A DNA stretch of 64,000 bases, taken from positions 1 to 64,000 of the forward strand of contig CAYOZN010000028.1 of NCBI GenBank assembly GCA_964408455.1, read 5' to 3'. The translations under genes and the position numbers were made by a program. Source of the stretch: CAYOZN01 sp964408455. Its GTDB lineage: Bacteria > Planctomycetota > Phycisphaerae > UBA1845 > UTPLA1. Numbering within the stretch: the first letter of the stretch is position 1; every line of letters begins with the position of its first letter. The notes under the pieces were generated by a model, which saw only the letters and a program-made list of their open reading frames with translations, did no database searches and was not told the DNA's origin. Of the stretch, positions 19,679 to 28,063 are shown piece by piece.

Positions 19679-20374
19679 ATGAACCTGACTCGCTATTCGA
19701 AGTACCGCGGCAAGCTGCCGCGCGAGGTGCTCCTGCTCAAGGGCCTGCCCTGCATCTGGAGCCGGTGCAGCTTCTGCGACTACATCGACGACAACACCTC
19801 CGACGCGCACCTGATCGAGCAAATCGCCGAGGAGAACCTCGCCAAAGTGACCGGCGAGTTCGGGCGGCTGATGGTCATCAACAGCGGTTCGATTCAGGAG
19901 CTGCCGCCCGCCGTGCGCGAGCGCGTCCGCGACGTGATCCGCGACCGCGGCATCCGCGAATTTTGGACCGAGTCATACTGGGCCTATCGAAAGCAGTACG
20001 ACGAGACGCGGGCGTTCTTCGAAGTGCCGACGCATCTCTTTCTCGGCGTCGAGACGTTCGACGATCGCCTTCGCAACGGCGTGCTGAACAAGAGCATGCA
20101 CTGGGATTCGCCCGACGACGTGGCCGCAGCGACCGACGCGATCTGCCTGTTGATCGGCTTCCGGGGTCAGACGCGCGACATCATCAACCGCGATGTGGAC
20201 CTGCTGCTGGCCAAATTCAAGTACGGCATCATCAACCTGTTCACCGAGAACCGGCTCAGCGACGGACTGATGGACGAGGACATCAAGGCCTGGTTTCGCG
20301 AGAAATTCGCCTGGCTGGACGACGAGCCAAACGTAAACGTGCTCTGGCACAACACCGACTTCGGCGTGGGCTAG
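19679..20374 (+). CDS. Small radical-SAM-like protein
   Basis: 231 residues, close to a family of short bacterial proteins annotated as radical SAM. The N-terminus has LPREVLLLKGLPCIWSRC, and Cys 25, 30 and 33 are spaced Cx4Cx2C rather than the usual Cx3Cx2C. GVETFDDRLRN and INLFTENRL resemble the radical-SAM barrel strands, and the protein ends NTDFGVG. It may bind a 4Fe-4S cluster; the reaction and substrate are unknown. It is transcribed divergently from the SpoIIE-type gene. Confidence 0.7.
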   Translation: MNLTRYSKYRGKLPREVLLLKGLPCIWSRCSFCDYIDDNTSDAHLIEQIAEENLAKVTGEFGRLMVINSGSIQELPPAVRERVRDVIRDRGIREFWTESYWAYRKQYDETRAFFEVPTHLFLGVETFDDRLRNGVLNKSMHWDSPDDVAAATDAICLLIGFRGQTRDIINRDVDLLLAKFKYGIINLFTENRLSDGLMDEDIKAWFREKFAWLDDEPNVNVLWHNTDFGVG

Positions 20375-20393
20375 CGCAGCCATCAGAGACGGG

Positions 20394-20978
20394 CTAGCAA
20401 GGGCGGCGTGCATTTTTCTCGCAAACAGCCGGCCGCGAATCATCGAAATAAAGCCGAAAATCGGTGCGCCCCGGCGCGTGGACGGCAAACTCTCTCGTGT
20501 GGCCGTTCCATCTGACTCGCAGAATGCCTTCTTCCGCAGCAGGGCTCATCCCTGCATGCTCCCGAAGATAGCCAAAAAGATCGGCCCCCGCGCGAAATGG
20601 CGCGGGCATCATAGCGTACCATGCAAAGCGATCGGGGTCCGCGCCGTCACTCGGAACTTGCTCCGCCGGCGGCGAATGACCTTCGGGCACCAACACGTAA
20701 TAATCAAATCGCACGCAGTCGTCATCCCGGTCGAGGAGCAGGTGCAAGGCCCGGGCCCGGTCTAGCATGGCTTGCTTGAGTATCAGTAGTAAAATAGTCC
20801 AGACTTTGTTCCTGATGAATTCATTGCGCCAGATGAGATGACAGCCGATTCGCGGATCGTCCAGATCGATGATGTAGCGCAGATCAAACCGCAGCCACCC
20901 CAGGCGCAGCCAATTCTGCAGCGCGAGCGTTGCACTCCCTGGGTATAACGCGGATTGCGCTCGCGCGGTCTCGTTCAT
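20394..20978 (-). CDS. Hypothetical protein, 194 residues
   Basis: The ATG at 20978 is the first after a simple repeat region (CATCCTGTCCATCCTGTC near 21013). No ribosome-binding site is obvious. The sequence has no signal peptide or membrane helix. A hydrophobic helical part (about residues 45-75, KVWTILLLILKQAML) is followed by a beta-rich half with FDYYVLVPEG and WYAMMPAPFRAGADL. Function unknown. It ends 20 bases from the end of the radical-SAM-like gene, with which it is convergent. Confidence 0.55.
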   Translation of the reverse strand: MNETARAQSALYPGSATLALQNWLRLGWLRFDLRYIIDLDDPRIGCHLIWRNEFIRNKVWTILLLILKQAMLDRARALHLLLDRDDDCVRFDYYVLVPEGHSPPAEQVPSDGADPDRFAWYAMMPAPFRAGADLFGYLREHAGMSPAAEEGILRVRWNGHTREFAVHAPGRTDFRLYFDDSRPAVCEKNARRPC

Positions 20979-21052
20979 GGCGCTATCGTGGCTGCGACCA
21001 TTCATACTGCACTGCATCCCATCCTGTCCATCCTGTCCATCGATGTTAGTTC

Positions 21053-21511
21053 TCAACCCGCCCGGATCGCCCGGTTCTGCTTCACCACCTTCTTCTCCTT
21101 CCGCTTCGGCCAGGAATTATTCGACGACAGCCGCAGCGCCTTCTGCATGTTGTCCACCTTGAAAATGCCCGTCGTCCGGCCGCCCGCTGCGCCGCTGGTC
21201 ACGTAGGCGTACTTGATGCTGATGTGATTGGTGTTCAGCCTCGCGCATAAGTCCGCCAGCGCGCCCGGCCGGTTTGGCATCTCGGCCCGCAGGACTTCGG
21301 TCTCCGTCATGGTCAATCCAAGCGATTTGATGACATTCCGCGCCCGGTCCGAATCGCTGGCGACGAAGCGGAACACACCGTGCTCGACGGAGTCCATCAG
21401 TGTCAGCGCGACCAGGTTGACCTTGCTCTCGGCCAGCGTGCCGCACACGCGCGAGAGAATGCCGGGCTTGTTGATAAGAAACACCGAAAACTGCGTGATT
21501 TGTTGGAACAT
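21053..21511 (-). CDS. Tandem ACT-domain protein
   Basis: 152 residues: two ACT domains (about 1-68 and 70-135) of the LNxPGxLxxVxxxLAxxxINI type, seen as INKPGILSRVCGTLAES and MPNRPGALADLCARLNT, then a short basic tail. ACT domains bind amino acids and regulate enzymes or transcription. The stand-alone two-domain form is common but its ligand is unknown here. AAGGA lies eleven bases before the ATG, and a good promoter lies upstream (21593-21621). Confidence 0.85.
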   Translation of the reverse strand: MFQQITQFSVFLINKPGILSRVCGTLAESKVNLVALTLMDSVEHGVFRFVASDSDRARNVIKSLGLTMTETEVLRAEMPNRPGALADLCARLNTNHISIKYAYVTSGAAGGRTTGIFKVDNMQKALRLSSNNSWPKRKEKKVVKQNRAIRAG

Positions 21512-21592
21512 GATGATGTGGATCCTTGGTGCGGAATCGCACTGGAAAGTGTGAAGATGGGCGAATTGCTGGTCAATTCTCCACCGGCCGCT

Positions 21593-21621
21593 ATTATAAG
21601 TTTCCGTGCATCATAAGTGAA
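21593..21621 (-). promoter_or_regulatory. Promoter of the ACT-domain gene
   Basis: On the minus strand TTCACT, a 17-base spacer and a perfect TATAAT. The predicted start near 21586 gives a leader of about 75 bases. Confidence 0.6.
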
Positions 21622-21700
21622 ATGCCCGTTCCGGGCGGCGTTGGATCGTCGCCGGCAACAGCATACGGCGAACGCATACGCCATCGGACAGCGCCTGATC

Positions 21701-22723
21701 ATGACAAACACGCGCCTGGCGTTCATCGGCGATCCGTCCGCCGCTTCTCCGTGGCTGCTTCAGGCGGTCGCGCGGGCCGGCGTGTTCGAGGCCCTGTGCC
21801 ACACCGATGCATCTGCGACCGTTTCGGTGCCCGTCCGCTGGATTTTCTCCGATGTCGCAGAGCTGCTTCGCGAGGCGGAGCCAGACGGCGTCATCCTGTC
21901 GGTGCCATTTCCGCAGCGCGCCACGATCGCCCGGCAGTGCCTTGCCTCGCGCGCGGCAGTGCTCTTGCTCGGTCCACCCGGGCCCTTGACCGCCGCCCGC
22001 AGATTGGGCGTTCTCGCCAAACTAACCAGCCGCTTTGTGCTCGCGGCACCGCCGTCCCGGTTTTCTCCTGCAATTCTACTTGCCCGGCGTTTGCTTGAGT
22101 CCGGCCGGATGCCCCCGCCGATCGCGGCGAAAATCGTCGCGCACGCGCCCGGATTCGTACGCGGCGATCCCCCCAACGATGGCCCCGTGGACATGGACAC
22201 CGTCTTCGAAACGATGGACCTGCTGCATTCGCTGCTCGGCCCCGTCCATCGTGTCTTCGCCCTTGGCCATGAGGACGGTGCCCTCTCCGCCACGCTCAGT
22301 GCTGGTTCGCCGCCGCGCATCGTCTCGCTGCTCGCCACGGCAAACACGCCCTCCGAACAGGTCGGCATCGAGTTCGACCTTCGTGCAGCCGACGGCAGCC
22401 ACTGCACCTTGACGCGCTCATGCGAACTCGACTGTTCCACTTCCGGCCGCCAGGCCGCCCGCCACGCGGTCAATGTGACGACGTCCGATCCGGTCGTGGA
22501 ACTTGGCTATGCCGGCCTGCTCAGGGAATTCGTCGCCAGCATCGAGCTTGCCCGTGGCGATCAGGGGCTTATCGGACCTGCTTTGTCCGTAATCGCCGCT
22601 TCCGAACTGGTCCTCGCCAGCGCCCGGCAGCAACGGCCGCTGCGATCCAGGCCGGCCCGAAACGGCCGCGGCGGCACCCAGCGGCCGCGACGATCGGACC
22701 GGGCCCTGCGAGAGGGCGTCTGA
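21701..22723 (+). CDS. Gfo/Idh/MocA-like oxidoreductase homologue (degenerate)
   Basis: 340 residues from the ATG at 21701. The N-terminus MTNTRLAFIGD is like a Rossmann first strand, followed by DGVILSVPFPQRATIA, the usual second half of the nucleotide-binding domain in this family. The C-terminal domain (about 120-310) has the beta-sheet phrases expected. The glycine motif is poor (GDPSAASP) and the catalytic EKP motif is replaced by GPPGPL, so NAD(P) binding and activity are doubtful. The last 25 residues are Arg/Gly-rich. It may be a binding or regulatory relic. It is divergent from the ACT gene. Confidence 0.6.
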   Translation: MTNTRLAFIGDPSAASPWLLQAVARAGVFEALCHTDASATVSVPVRWIFSDVAELLREAEPDGVILSVPFPQRATIARQCLASRAAVLLLGPPGPLTAARRLGVLAKLTSRFVLAAPPSRFSPAILLARRLLESGRMPPPIAAKIVAHAPGFVRGDPPNDGPVDMDTVFETMDLLHSLLGPVHRVFALGHEDGALSATLSAGSPPRIVSLLATANTPSEQVGIEFDLRAADGSHCTLTRSCELDCSTSGRQAARHAVNVTTSDPVVELGYAGLLREFVASIELARGDQGLIGPALSVIAASELVLASARQQRPLRSRPARNGRGGTQRPRRSDRALREGV

Positions 22724-22809
22724 GCGCACCCGCGTGCGCTTCGCCTTGCGCCCGCCGCCCGCGTGTTTCGCGCGTCGCGTGCACGCCTTCGCCGCCATTT
22801 GCCGCCGTG

Positions 22810-22837
22810 TTGACTTCGCCTCGTTTCCAGCTAAACT
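22810..22837 (+). promoter_or_regulatory. Promoter of rplM-rpsI
   Basis: TTGACT, a 16-base spacer and TAAACT. The predicted start near 22844 gives a leader of about 52 bases. Confidence 0.6.
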
Positions 22838-22896
22838 GCGGGATTCTCGCAACGCTTAGTGACAGATTTCGTCCGTCAGACACTCTGGATGCTGAA

Positions 22897-23349
22897 ATGT
22901 CTTTTGCCACCGACAAGTGCTATCAGGCCAAGCCCTACGACGTAGAGCGAAAGTGGTACTCGGTCGATGCCGACGGCCTCGTCCTCGGCCGTCTCGCCGC
23001 CCGTATCGCCACCGTCCTCATGGGCAAGAACAAGCCCATCTACACCCCGCACGTGGACACCGGTGATTTCGTCGTCGTCACCAATGCCGACAAGGTGAAG
23101 CTGACCGGCCGCAAGGCCGAGACGATGTCCTACGCCCACTACACGTACTATCCCGGCGGTCTTCGCGTCACGCCGTTCAACGTCATGAAGCAGCGCCATC
23201 CCGAGCGCATCCTCATGTTCGCCGTCAAGCGCATGCTCCCCAAGAATGCCATGGGCCGCCGCCTGCTGACCAAGCTCAAGATCTATGCCGGCCCCGAGCA
23301 TCCGCACCAGGCCCAGCAGTGCCAGCCGCTCAACACCGAAAACCTCTGA
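22897..23349 (+). CDS. rplM: 50S ribosomal protein L13
   Basis: 150 residues. The start MSFATDKCYQAKPYDVERKW leads into the conserved DADGLVLGRLAARIATVLMG and the basic GRKAETMSYAHYTYYPGG. The family signature KRMLPKNAMGRRLLTKLKIY is intact near residue 109. It is a primary assembly protein of the large subunit. Its N-terminus is about ten residues longer than in E. coli. It is followed directly by rpsI, the standard pair. Confidence 0.97.
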   Translation: MSFATDKCYQAKPYDVERKWYSVDADGLVLGRLAARIATVLMGKNKPIYTPHVDTGDFVVVTNADKVKLTGRKAETMSYAHYTYYPGGLRVTPFNVMKQRHPERILMFAVKRMLPKNAMGRRLLTKLKIYAGPEHPHQAQQCQPLNTENL

Positions 23350-23374
23350 TCAACTTCCGTTGGAGACTTTGACC

Positions 23375-23833
23375 GTGTCTGATACTCCCGCAACAACTCC
23401 GGCGACCGAATCCGCCGCATCGCCTGCCGTCAGCGCTCCGCTCAAGGGCGGCTACTGGTGGGGCACCGGCCGCCGCAAGACATCCATCGCCCGCGTCCGC
23501 CTCAAGCCCGGCAGCGGCAAGTACGTCGTCAACGGCAAGGAAATCAACGACTACTTCAGTTCCGTCCGCGATCGCGGCGATGTCGTCGCCCCCCTCAAGG
23601 TCACCAAGGCCTTCGGCAAGTTCGACGTCTTCGCAAACGTCCAGGGTGGCGGCCCGACCGGTCAGGCCGGCGCGGTCCTGCTCGGCGTCGCCCGGGCACT
23701 GGCCAAGGCCGACAAGTCCTTCGAGCCGGCCCTGCGTGATGGCCGCTTCCTTACGCGCGACGCCCGCGAAGTCGAACGCAAGAAGCCCGGCCAGCCTGGC
23801 GCCCGCAAGCGCTTCCAGTTCTCCAAGCGCTGA
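23375..23833 (+). CDS. rpsI: 30S ribosomal protein S9
   Basis: 152 residues from a GTG at 23375, with GGAG nine bases upstream. After a disordered Ala/Thr-rich N-terminal extension of about 25 residues, the S9 core begins at GTGRRKTSIARVRL, continues through GGGPTGQAGAVLLGVARAL, and ends in the basic tail KPGQPGARKRFQFSKR that reaches the P-site tRNA. It lies 25 bases after rplM in one operon. Confidence 0.97.
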   Translation: MSDTPATTPATESAASPAVSAPLKGGYWWGTGRRKTSIARVRLKPGSGKYVVNGKEINDYFSSVRDRGDVVAPLKVTKAFGKFDVFANVQGGGPTGQAGAVLLGVARALAKADKSFEPALRDGRFLTRDAREVERKKPGQPGARKRFQFSKR

Positions 23834-23871
23834 TTCGAGGCCGACGACACGTTTCTCGATTGTTAATATGC

Positions 23872-23908
23872 AGCCCGGTATCCCGCGATGCCGGGCTTTT
23901 TGTTTTTT
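23872..23908 (+). terminator. Intrinsic terminator after rpsI
   Basis: AGCCCGG...CCGGGCT stem followed by TTTTTGTTTTTT. A textbook Rho-independent terminator for the rplM-rpsI operon. Confidence 0.93.
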
Positions 23909-24017
23909 GAGGCTGCCCCCTTGGAAGAAGGGCTGTTTTATAATCTGTGTCCATCTGCGTTAATCTGCGGATGTATTTGGTATTTGGCTGCGACTAATTA
24001 TCTGCGTTAATCTGCGG

Positions 24018-24947
24018 ATGCTCTCGTTGCGGACTTTGTTCATCTGCGGATGCCTCTCGTCCATGCTCGGCTGCGACCAGCTCTTCTACTATCCCGACCG
24101 CCGCGACCGCGGCTCACCCGCCGACGCCGGGCTGTCGTACGAGAATGTCTGGTTTAATTCCGCGGATGGCACGCGCCTGCACGGATGGTTCATGCCGGCG
24201 CTGGCCCCGCCCGCGTCCGAGCCGCGCAAAACTCTCCCCCTTGCCCAAGCGGTGCCAACGACTCCCCCCCTTACCAAGGGGGGGCAGGGGGGGGTTGCTC
24301 CCGCCCGCGGCGCCGTGCTCCACGTCCACGGAAACGCCGGCAACATCACCGGTCACTACCAGGCCGTCGACTGGCTGCCGCAGGCGGGCTATCACGTGCT
24401 CGCCTTCGACTACCGCGGCTACGGCCGCAGCGCCGGCCGCATCTCGCGCGACGGCAGTATTGCTGACACCTTCGCGGCACTCGACTACCTGCGCTGCCGG
24501 CCGGATGTCGATGCCGATCGCATCTTCGTGCTCGGCCAGTCCATCGGTGGGTCCATCGCCATCGTCGTGACCGCCGCGCGGCCTGGCCAGGTCCGCGCGC
24601 TCGTCGTCGATGGCGCCTTCACCCGCTATCGCGACATCGCCCGCCACCACGTCGTCCGCAATCCGCCGCTGCTCATCCTCGGCTGGTGGTATCCGCTGAC
24701 GCTCAGCCACACCCACGATCCCATCGATGCCGTCGCCCGCATCTCCCCGACGCCCGTGCTGTTCATGCACGGAACGGCCGACCGCGTCGTGCCGCATGCA
24801 ATGTCGCAAAAACTGTACGACGCTGCCCGCGAGCCGAAGGAACTCTGGCTGATCGACGGCATGGACCACTACGAGGTCTGGTCCGAACGGCCGGAAGTAG
24901 TGCAGCGCCGCCTGCTCGACTTCTTCGCGGGTGCCACTGCTCTGTGA
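24018..24947 (+). CDS. Alpha/beta hydrolase, probable lipoprotein, with repeat-derived insertion
   Basis: 309 residues. The N-terminus ends in SMLGC, a lipobox-like site at Cys 19. The hydrolase core has HGNAGN near 104-109, the nucleophile elbow GQSIGGS (Ser 175), Asp 255 in HGTADRVVP and His 284 in GMDHYE, a full triad. Residues about 71-95, PLTKGGQGGV and neighbours, are coded by a GC-rich palindromic repeat (24230-24297) and are absent from typical family members. The last five codons and the stop lie in the first unit of a 60-base tandem array. The 5' end also overlaps AATCTGCGGATG repeat material. Substrate unknown. Confidence 0.85.
   Translation: MLSLRTLFICGCLSSMLGCDQLFYYPDRRDRGSPADAGLSYENVWFNSADGTRLHGWFMPALAPPASEPRKTLPLAQAVPTTPPLTKGGQGGVAPARGAVLHVHGNAGNITGHYQAVDWLPQAGYHVLAFDYRGYGRSAGRISRDGSIADTFAALDYLRCRPDVDADRIFVLGQSIGGSIAIVVTAARPGQVRALVVDGAFTRYRDIARHHVVRNPPLLILGWWYPLTLSHTHDPIDAVARISPTPVLFMHGTADRVVPHAMSQKLYDAAREPKELWLIDGMDHYEVWSERPEVVQRRLLDFFAGATAL
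24230..24297. repeat. C-run/G-run palindromic repeat inside a coding gene
   Basis: ACTCCCCCCCTTACC followed by AAGGGGGGGCAGGGGGGGG, with a shorter partial copy before it. It matches the repeat in ileS at 30819-30907. It is in frame and keeps the hydrolase open. Confidence 0.75.
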
Positions 24948-25430
24948 GCAGTGCGATGTTGAGAAAACGTCAACTCACATGTGCCCGCGGATGCCACTGC
25001 TCTGTGAGCAGTGCGACGTGGAGAAAACGTCAACTTACATGTGCCCGCGGGTGCCACTGCTCTGTGAGCAGTGCGATATTGAGAAAACGTCAACTTACAT
25101 GTGCCCGCGGGTGCCACTGCTCTGTGAGCAGTGCGATGTTGAGAAAACGTCNNNNNNNNNNNNNNNNNNNNNNNNNNNNNNNNNNNNNNNNNNNNNNNNN
25201 NNNNNNNNNNNNNNNNNNNNNNNNNNNNNNNNNNNNNNNNNNNNNNNNNNNTGAGCAGTGCGATGTTGAGAAAACGTCAACTCACATGTGCCCGCGGGTG
25301 CCACTGCTCTGTGAGCAGTGCGATGTTGAGAAAACGTCAACTCACATGTGCCCGCGGGTGCCACTGCTCTGTGAGCAGTGCGATGTTGAGAAAACGTCAA
25401 CTCACATGTGCCCGCGGGTGCCACTGATCA
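24927..25430. repeat. 60-base tandem repeat array with internal hairpins
   Basis: Contiguous 60-base units, at least seven full or partial copies around a 100-N gap. Each unit has a perfect hairpin CACTGCTC-TGT-GAGCAGTG and a second one GTTGA-GAAAACG-TCAAC. Copies differ by only a few substitutions. The unit is 20 codons long, so several frames stay open across the array. There are no unique spacers, so this is not a CRISPR. It lies between two convergent genes and supplies the stop codon of the hydrolase. Confidence 0.9.
25152..25251. other. Assembly gap (100 N) inside the 60-base array
   Basis: Exactly 100 N, most likely a placeholder. The true copy number of the array is unknown. Confidence 0.98.
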
Positions 25431-25442
25431 TCGGTGCAGGCA

Positions 25443-26078
25443 TCAAAGCCTCGGCCGCTTCACCTCACCCCGCTTGATATCCAGAATCACCCTCGGCAGC
25501 AGCTCCCGCTCCAGCCCCATCACCCGCTCACCCAGTGTCTCCACCGTGTCACCCGGCTGCACCGGACACCGTGCCTGCGCGATGATCGGCCCGTGGTCAT
25601 ACTCATTATCAACCCAGTGCACCGTCGCCCCCGTCTCCGTCTCGCCCGCCGCCAGCACCGCCTCGTGCACGTGCCGCCCGTAGAATCCCTTGCCGCCATA
25701 TTTCGGCAGCAGGGCGGGATGAATATTGATCACTTTCCCGAGCCACGCCGGCGGCACCCGCCAGAAGCACAGCCAGCCCGCCTGCACGACGAGATCCACG
25801 GCATACACGTCCAGCGTGAGCGCGATCTCATCGCTGAACCGCTGCACGTCAGCCTTATCCTTCACGCGAATCACATCGACCGGCAGCCCCGCCCGCTCCG
25901 CACGCGCCACGCCCTCCACCGTCGAACGCGATGAGATCACAACGGCAATCTCCACGCCCGGCAGCCGCCCGTCCGCGATGCGGTCGATCAGATTCTGCAG
26001 ACTGGTGCCGCCGCCCGAGATCATCACGGCGATCCGAAACCGCCCGCCGCCCTTTTCGCCGTCGCGTCGTTTACTCAT
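25443..26078 (-). CDS. purN: Phosphoribosylglycinamide formyltransferase
   Basis: 211 residues. It transfers a formyl group from 10-formyl-tetrahydrofolate to GAR, the third step of purine synthesis. The N-terminal SGGGTSLQNLI binds the phosphate, and the catalytic Asn, His and Asp are N118, H120 (NIHPALLP) and D161 (DNEYDHGPI). An ATG at 26099 is an alternative start; residues before the ISGGG strand are a short basic extension. The gene ends next to the 60-base array. Confidence 0.95.
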   Translation of the reverse strand: MSKRRDGEKGGGRFRIAVMISGGGTSLQNLIDRIADGRLPGVEIAVVISSRSTVEGVARAERAGLPVDVIRVKDKADVQRFSDEIALTLDVYAVDLVVQAGWLCFWRVPPAWLGKVINIHPALLPKYGGKGFYGRHVHEAVLAAGETETGATVHWVDNEYDHGPIIAQARCPVQPGDTVETLGERVMGLERELLPRVILDIKRGEVKRPRL

Positions 26079-26177
26079 CTGCCTGCCCGGCCCGCCCATC
26101 GCCCCGCGCGAAGCATGCTTGCGCTTCGCTTCGACATGCCACCCGTCCGACACCGTGTCTCTCAGACCCTTAAACCC

Positions 26178-27125
26178 TCAATCCCTTCCTCCCTCAATCC
26201 CTTCCCCCATAACTCCATTCTTCTCCAGAAACTCCCGTATATCCCGCTGATACCGCTCATCATTCCCATCGCCCGGAAAGTCGTTGTGCATGCACGCCAG
26301 CTCGATATACGTCGATCTCTTCGCCAGCTCGTGCAGCGTTCGCCCGTGTTCGACCGGCACGATGTCGTCATCCTTCCCATGGTGAATCAGGATCGGAATG
26401 TCCAGCGTCGGCAGCACGTCCTCCGTGCGAAACGAGCTGCGCACCAGAAAAGACGGGGCCAGGTACCGATTCGCAAAGCCCGCCAGGCTGGTAAACGTCG
26501 ACCCCAGGATTAATACCCGCGGCTTGCGCCGTGCCGCCACCTGGGCCGCCACGCCGCCGCCCATCGAGCGCCCGTGGATCACGATCCGCGACCCATCCAC
26601 CTCCGGTCGCTTCATCACTTCATCGAGAAACCAGACCGCGTCCTCGACGATGGCCTCCTCGCTCGGCGTTCCGCCCTTCGACCGCCCGTAGCTGCGGTAC
26701 TCCGGCAGCAGGATTGAGCAACCCATCGAGCGGTACATCTCGATCGCGTCGCCCTGCGAGTCGATGATCTCGGCATTACCGTGCAGATACAGCACCAGCG
26801 GGCTCGGCGTGCGGCGGCGCGCTGGGCCGCAGGGCACGTACCACGCGATCACATCGCCCGCCTCGTCGCCGATGTCTCGCCGCAGGACGATCGTCGAGTT
26901 GTCGTACTTCTCCCACTCCGATGGCTCCGGCGTCAGATAATCGGGAAAGATGATCCACCGCTGCCCAAAGAAGAGCAGCCCCAGCCAGGCGACATACAGA
27001 ATGACGAGCGTACGCAGCAACCGCCGCACGCGCGACCGCGGCTTCTTTCCGGGCGACACTTGCGGCGCGTCGTCGCCATCCGCGCTCGTCGGAGTTTCAG
27101 GATTGTCGGGCTCGTTTATGGCCAT
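26178..27125 (-). CDS. Membrane-anchored alpha/beta hydrolase (BEM46-like)
   Basis: 315 residues. After a disordered acidic N-terminus, residues 37-54 form one membrane helix (LLRTLVILYVAWLGLLFF). The hydrolase domain has LYLHGNAE near 112-119, the nucleophile elbow HGRSMGGG (Ser 187), HHGKDDDIVP for the acid and HNDF for the histidine. The order and spacing match the BEM46/ABHD13-like hydrolases. The last dozen codons and the stop come from a GGGATTGAGG simple repeat, so the natural C-terminus may be different. Substrate unknown. Confidence 0.85.
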   Translation of the reverse strand: MAINEPDNPETPTSADGDDAPQVSPGKKPRSRVRRLLRTLVILYVAWLGLLFFGQRWIIFPDYLTPEPSEWEKYDNSTIVLRRDIGDEAGDVIAWYVPCGPARRRTPSPLVLYLHGNAEIIDSQGDAIEMYRSMGCSILLPEYRSYGRSKGGTPSEEAIVEDAVWFLDEVMKRPEVDGSRIVIHGRSMGGGVAAQVAARRKPRVLILGSTFTSLAGFANRYLAPSFLVRSSFRTEDVLPTLDIPILIHHGKDDDIVPVEHGRTLHELAKRSTYIELACMHNDFPGDGNDERYQRDIREFLEKNGVMGEGIEGGRD

Positions 27126-27200
27126 AGTCGCCGCAGCCTTTCGAGGTTGGACTTCCCGCCCCTCAATCTCTCAATCCCTTAATCCCTCAATCCCTCAACC
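27126..27200. repeat. CCCTCAATC simple repeat
   Basis: Short runs of CCTCAATCCCTTAATC type at 27160-27200, also at 26167-26215 and inside ileS at 32511-32545. One of several simple-repeat families dispersed in this window. Confidence 0.55.
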
Positions 27201-28011
27201 CCACCACATACGCCGTCCACCCCGGCCCATTCTCCGCCTTCATCGTCTTGCGATACACGCCATTCCCCTCCCCCTTGGCATCGCTGCCTTCCCAGTACAC
27301 CTCGGTCGACTTGAATCCCGCCGCCAGCATGGCATCGCGCACGCCGCCCAGCGTCCACAGCCGCCAGTCATAGCTGAACGCCTTTTGCATGCGCGTGCCG
27401 TCGGGGAATTCAAAGTGAATGTGGCACAGCGTGTGGTCGTCGATCGGATTATACACCGCCTGGTCCCACACGTAGGTGAAGCCCTCGCCGGCGATCTTGC
27501 GCTTCTCGGTCATCTCCTGCTGCGACTCCCAGCCGCCGTAGGCATCGACAATAAACAGGCCCTTCTTTTCCAGCGACTCGTATGCCGCGCGAAAGTAGCG
27601 CACCAGCTCCGCATGCGTCTTGAAGATGAAATAGCTGAAGTTGTAGGCCCCGATGATGTGGACCTTCGGCTGCGTGACGTGCAGCACGTTCTTGTTCACC
27701 AGGTGCAGCCGCTTCTGCTGGTCCGGCCGCAGCTTGCCGCTGTTGTGCTTGATGCCCCAGTCCAGCGTCGGCTGGTCGAGATCGACGCCCCAGGCATGGT
27801 TGTCGCGCCCGCGCTTCACGAAGTCGCACGAGATGAGGTGCGTGCCGCAGAAGTCCTCTCGGAACTTCGTCGGCGCTTGCCCGTAGCGTTTCTTGTACGT
27901 GCGGATGCAGAATTCGACCTCGGCCTCCGGCGACTGGACGGCGAGTTGATACAGCACGAATTTGTCGGCAGACTTCGCGGTGAAGCGGTGCTTGAGTTTT
28001 TTCTTCGGCAT
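27187..28011 (-). CDS. Class I SAM-dependent methyltransferase
   Basis: 274 residues from the ATG at 28011. The basic N-terminus leads to KFREDFCGTHLISCDFVKR, where the glycine motif of the Rossmann fold is FCGTH, then WGVDLDQPTLDWG, the acidic residue at the end of strand 2 that binds the SAM ribose. NFSYFIFKTHAELVRYF matches motif IV and after. The C-terminal half has Trp-rich strands. The substrate is unknown. The gene ends in the simple-repeat region between it and the next hydrolase. Confidence 0.85.
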   Translation of the reverse strand: MPKKKLKHRFTAKSADKFVLYQLAVQSPEAEVEFCIRTYKKRYGQAPTKFREDFCGTHLISCDFVKRGRDNHAWGVDLDQPTLDWGIKHNSGKLRPDQQKRLHLVNKNVLHVTQPKVHIIGAYNFSYFIFKTHAELVRYFRAAYESLEKKGLFIVDAYGGWESQQEMTEKRKIAGEGFTYVWDQAVYNPIDDHTLCHIHFEFPDGTRMQKAFSYDWRLWTLGGVRDAMLAAGFKSTEVYWEGSDAKGEGNGVYRKTMKAENGPGWTAYVVGLRD

Positions 28012-28063
28012 GCGGCGTATGATTCCTGCGGCGATGTTGTCGAATGTTCGTGGAAGTACGAAC

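Noticed and set aside
24927..25430. CRISPR array
   Set aside because: The 60-base units are contiguous and nearly identical, with no unique spacers and no cas genes nearby.
24931..25430. Cys-rich repeat protein read through the 60-base array (units with CEQCD)
   Set aside because: Several frames on both strands stay open only because the unit is 60 bases long. There is no ribosome-binding site, and an N gap interrupts it.
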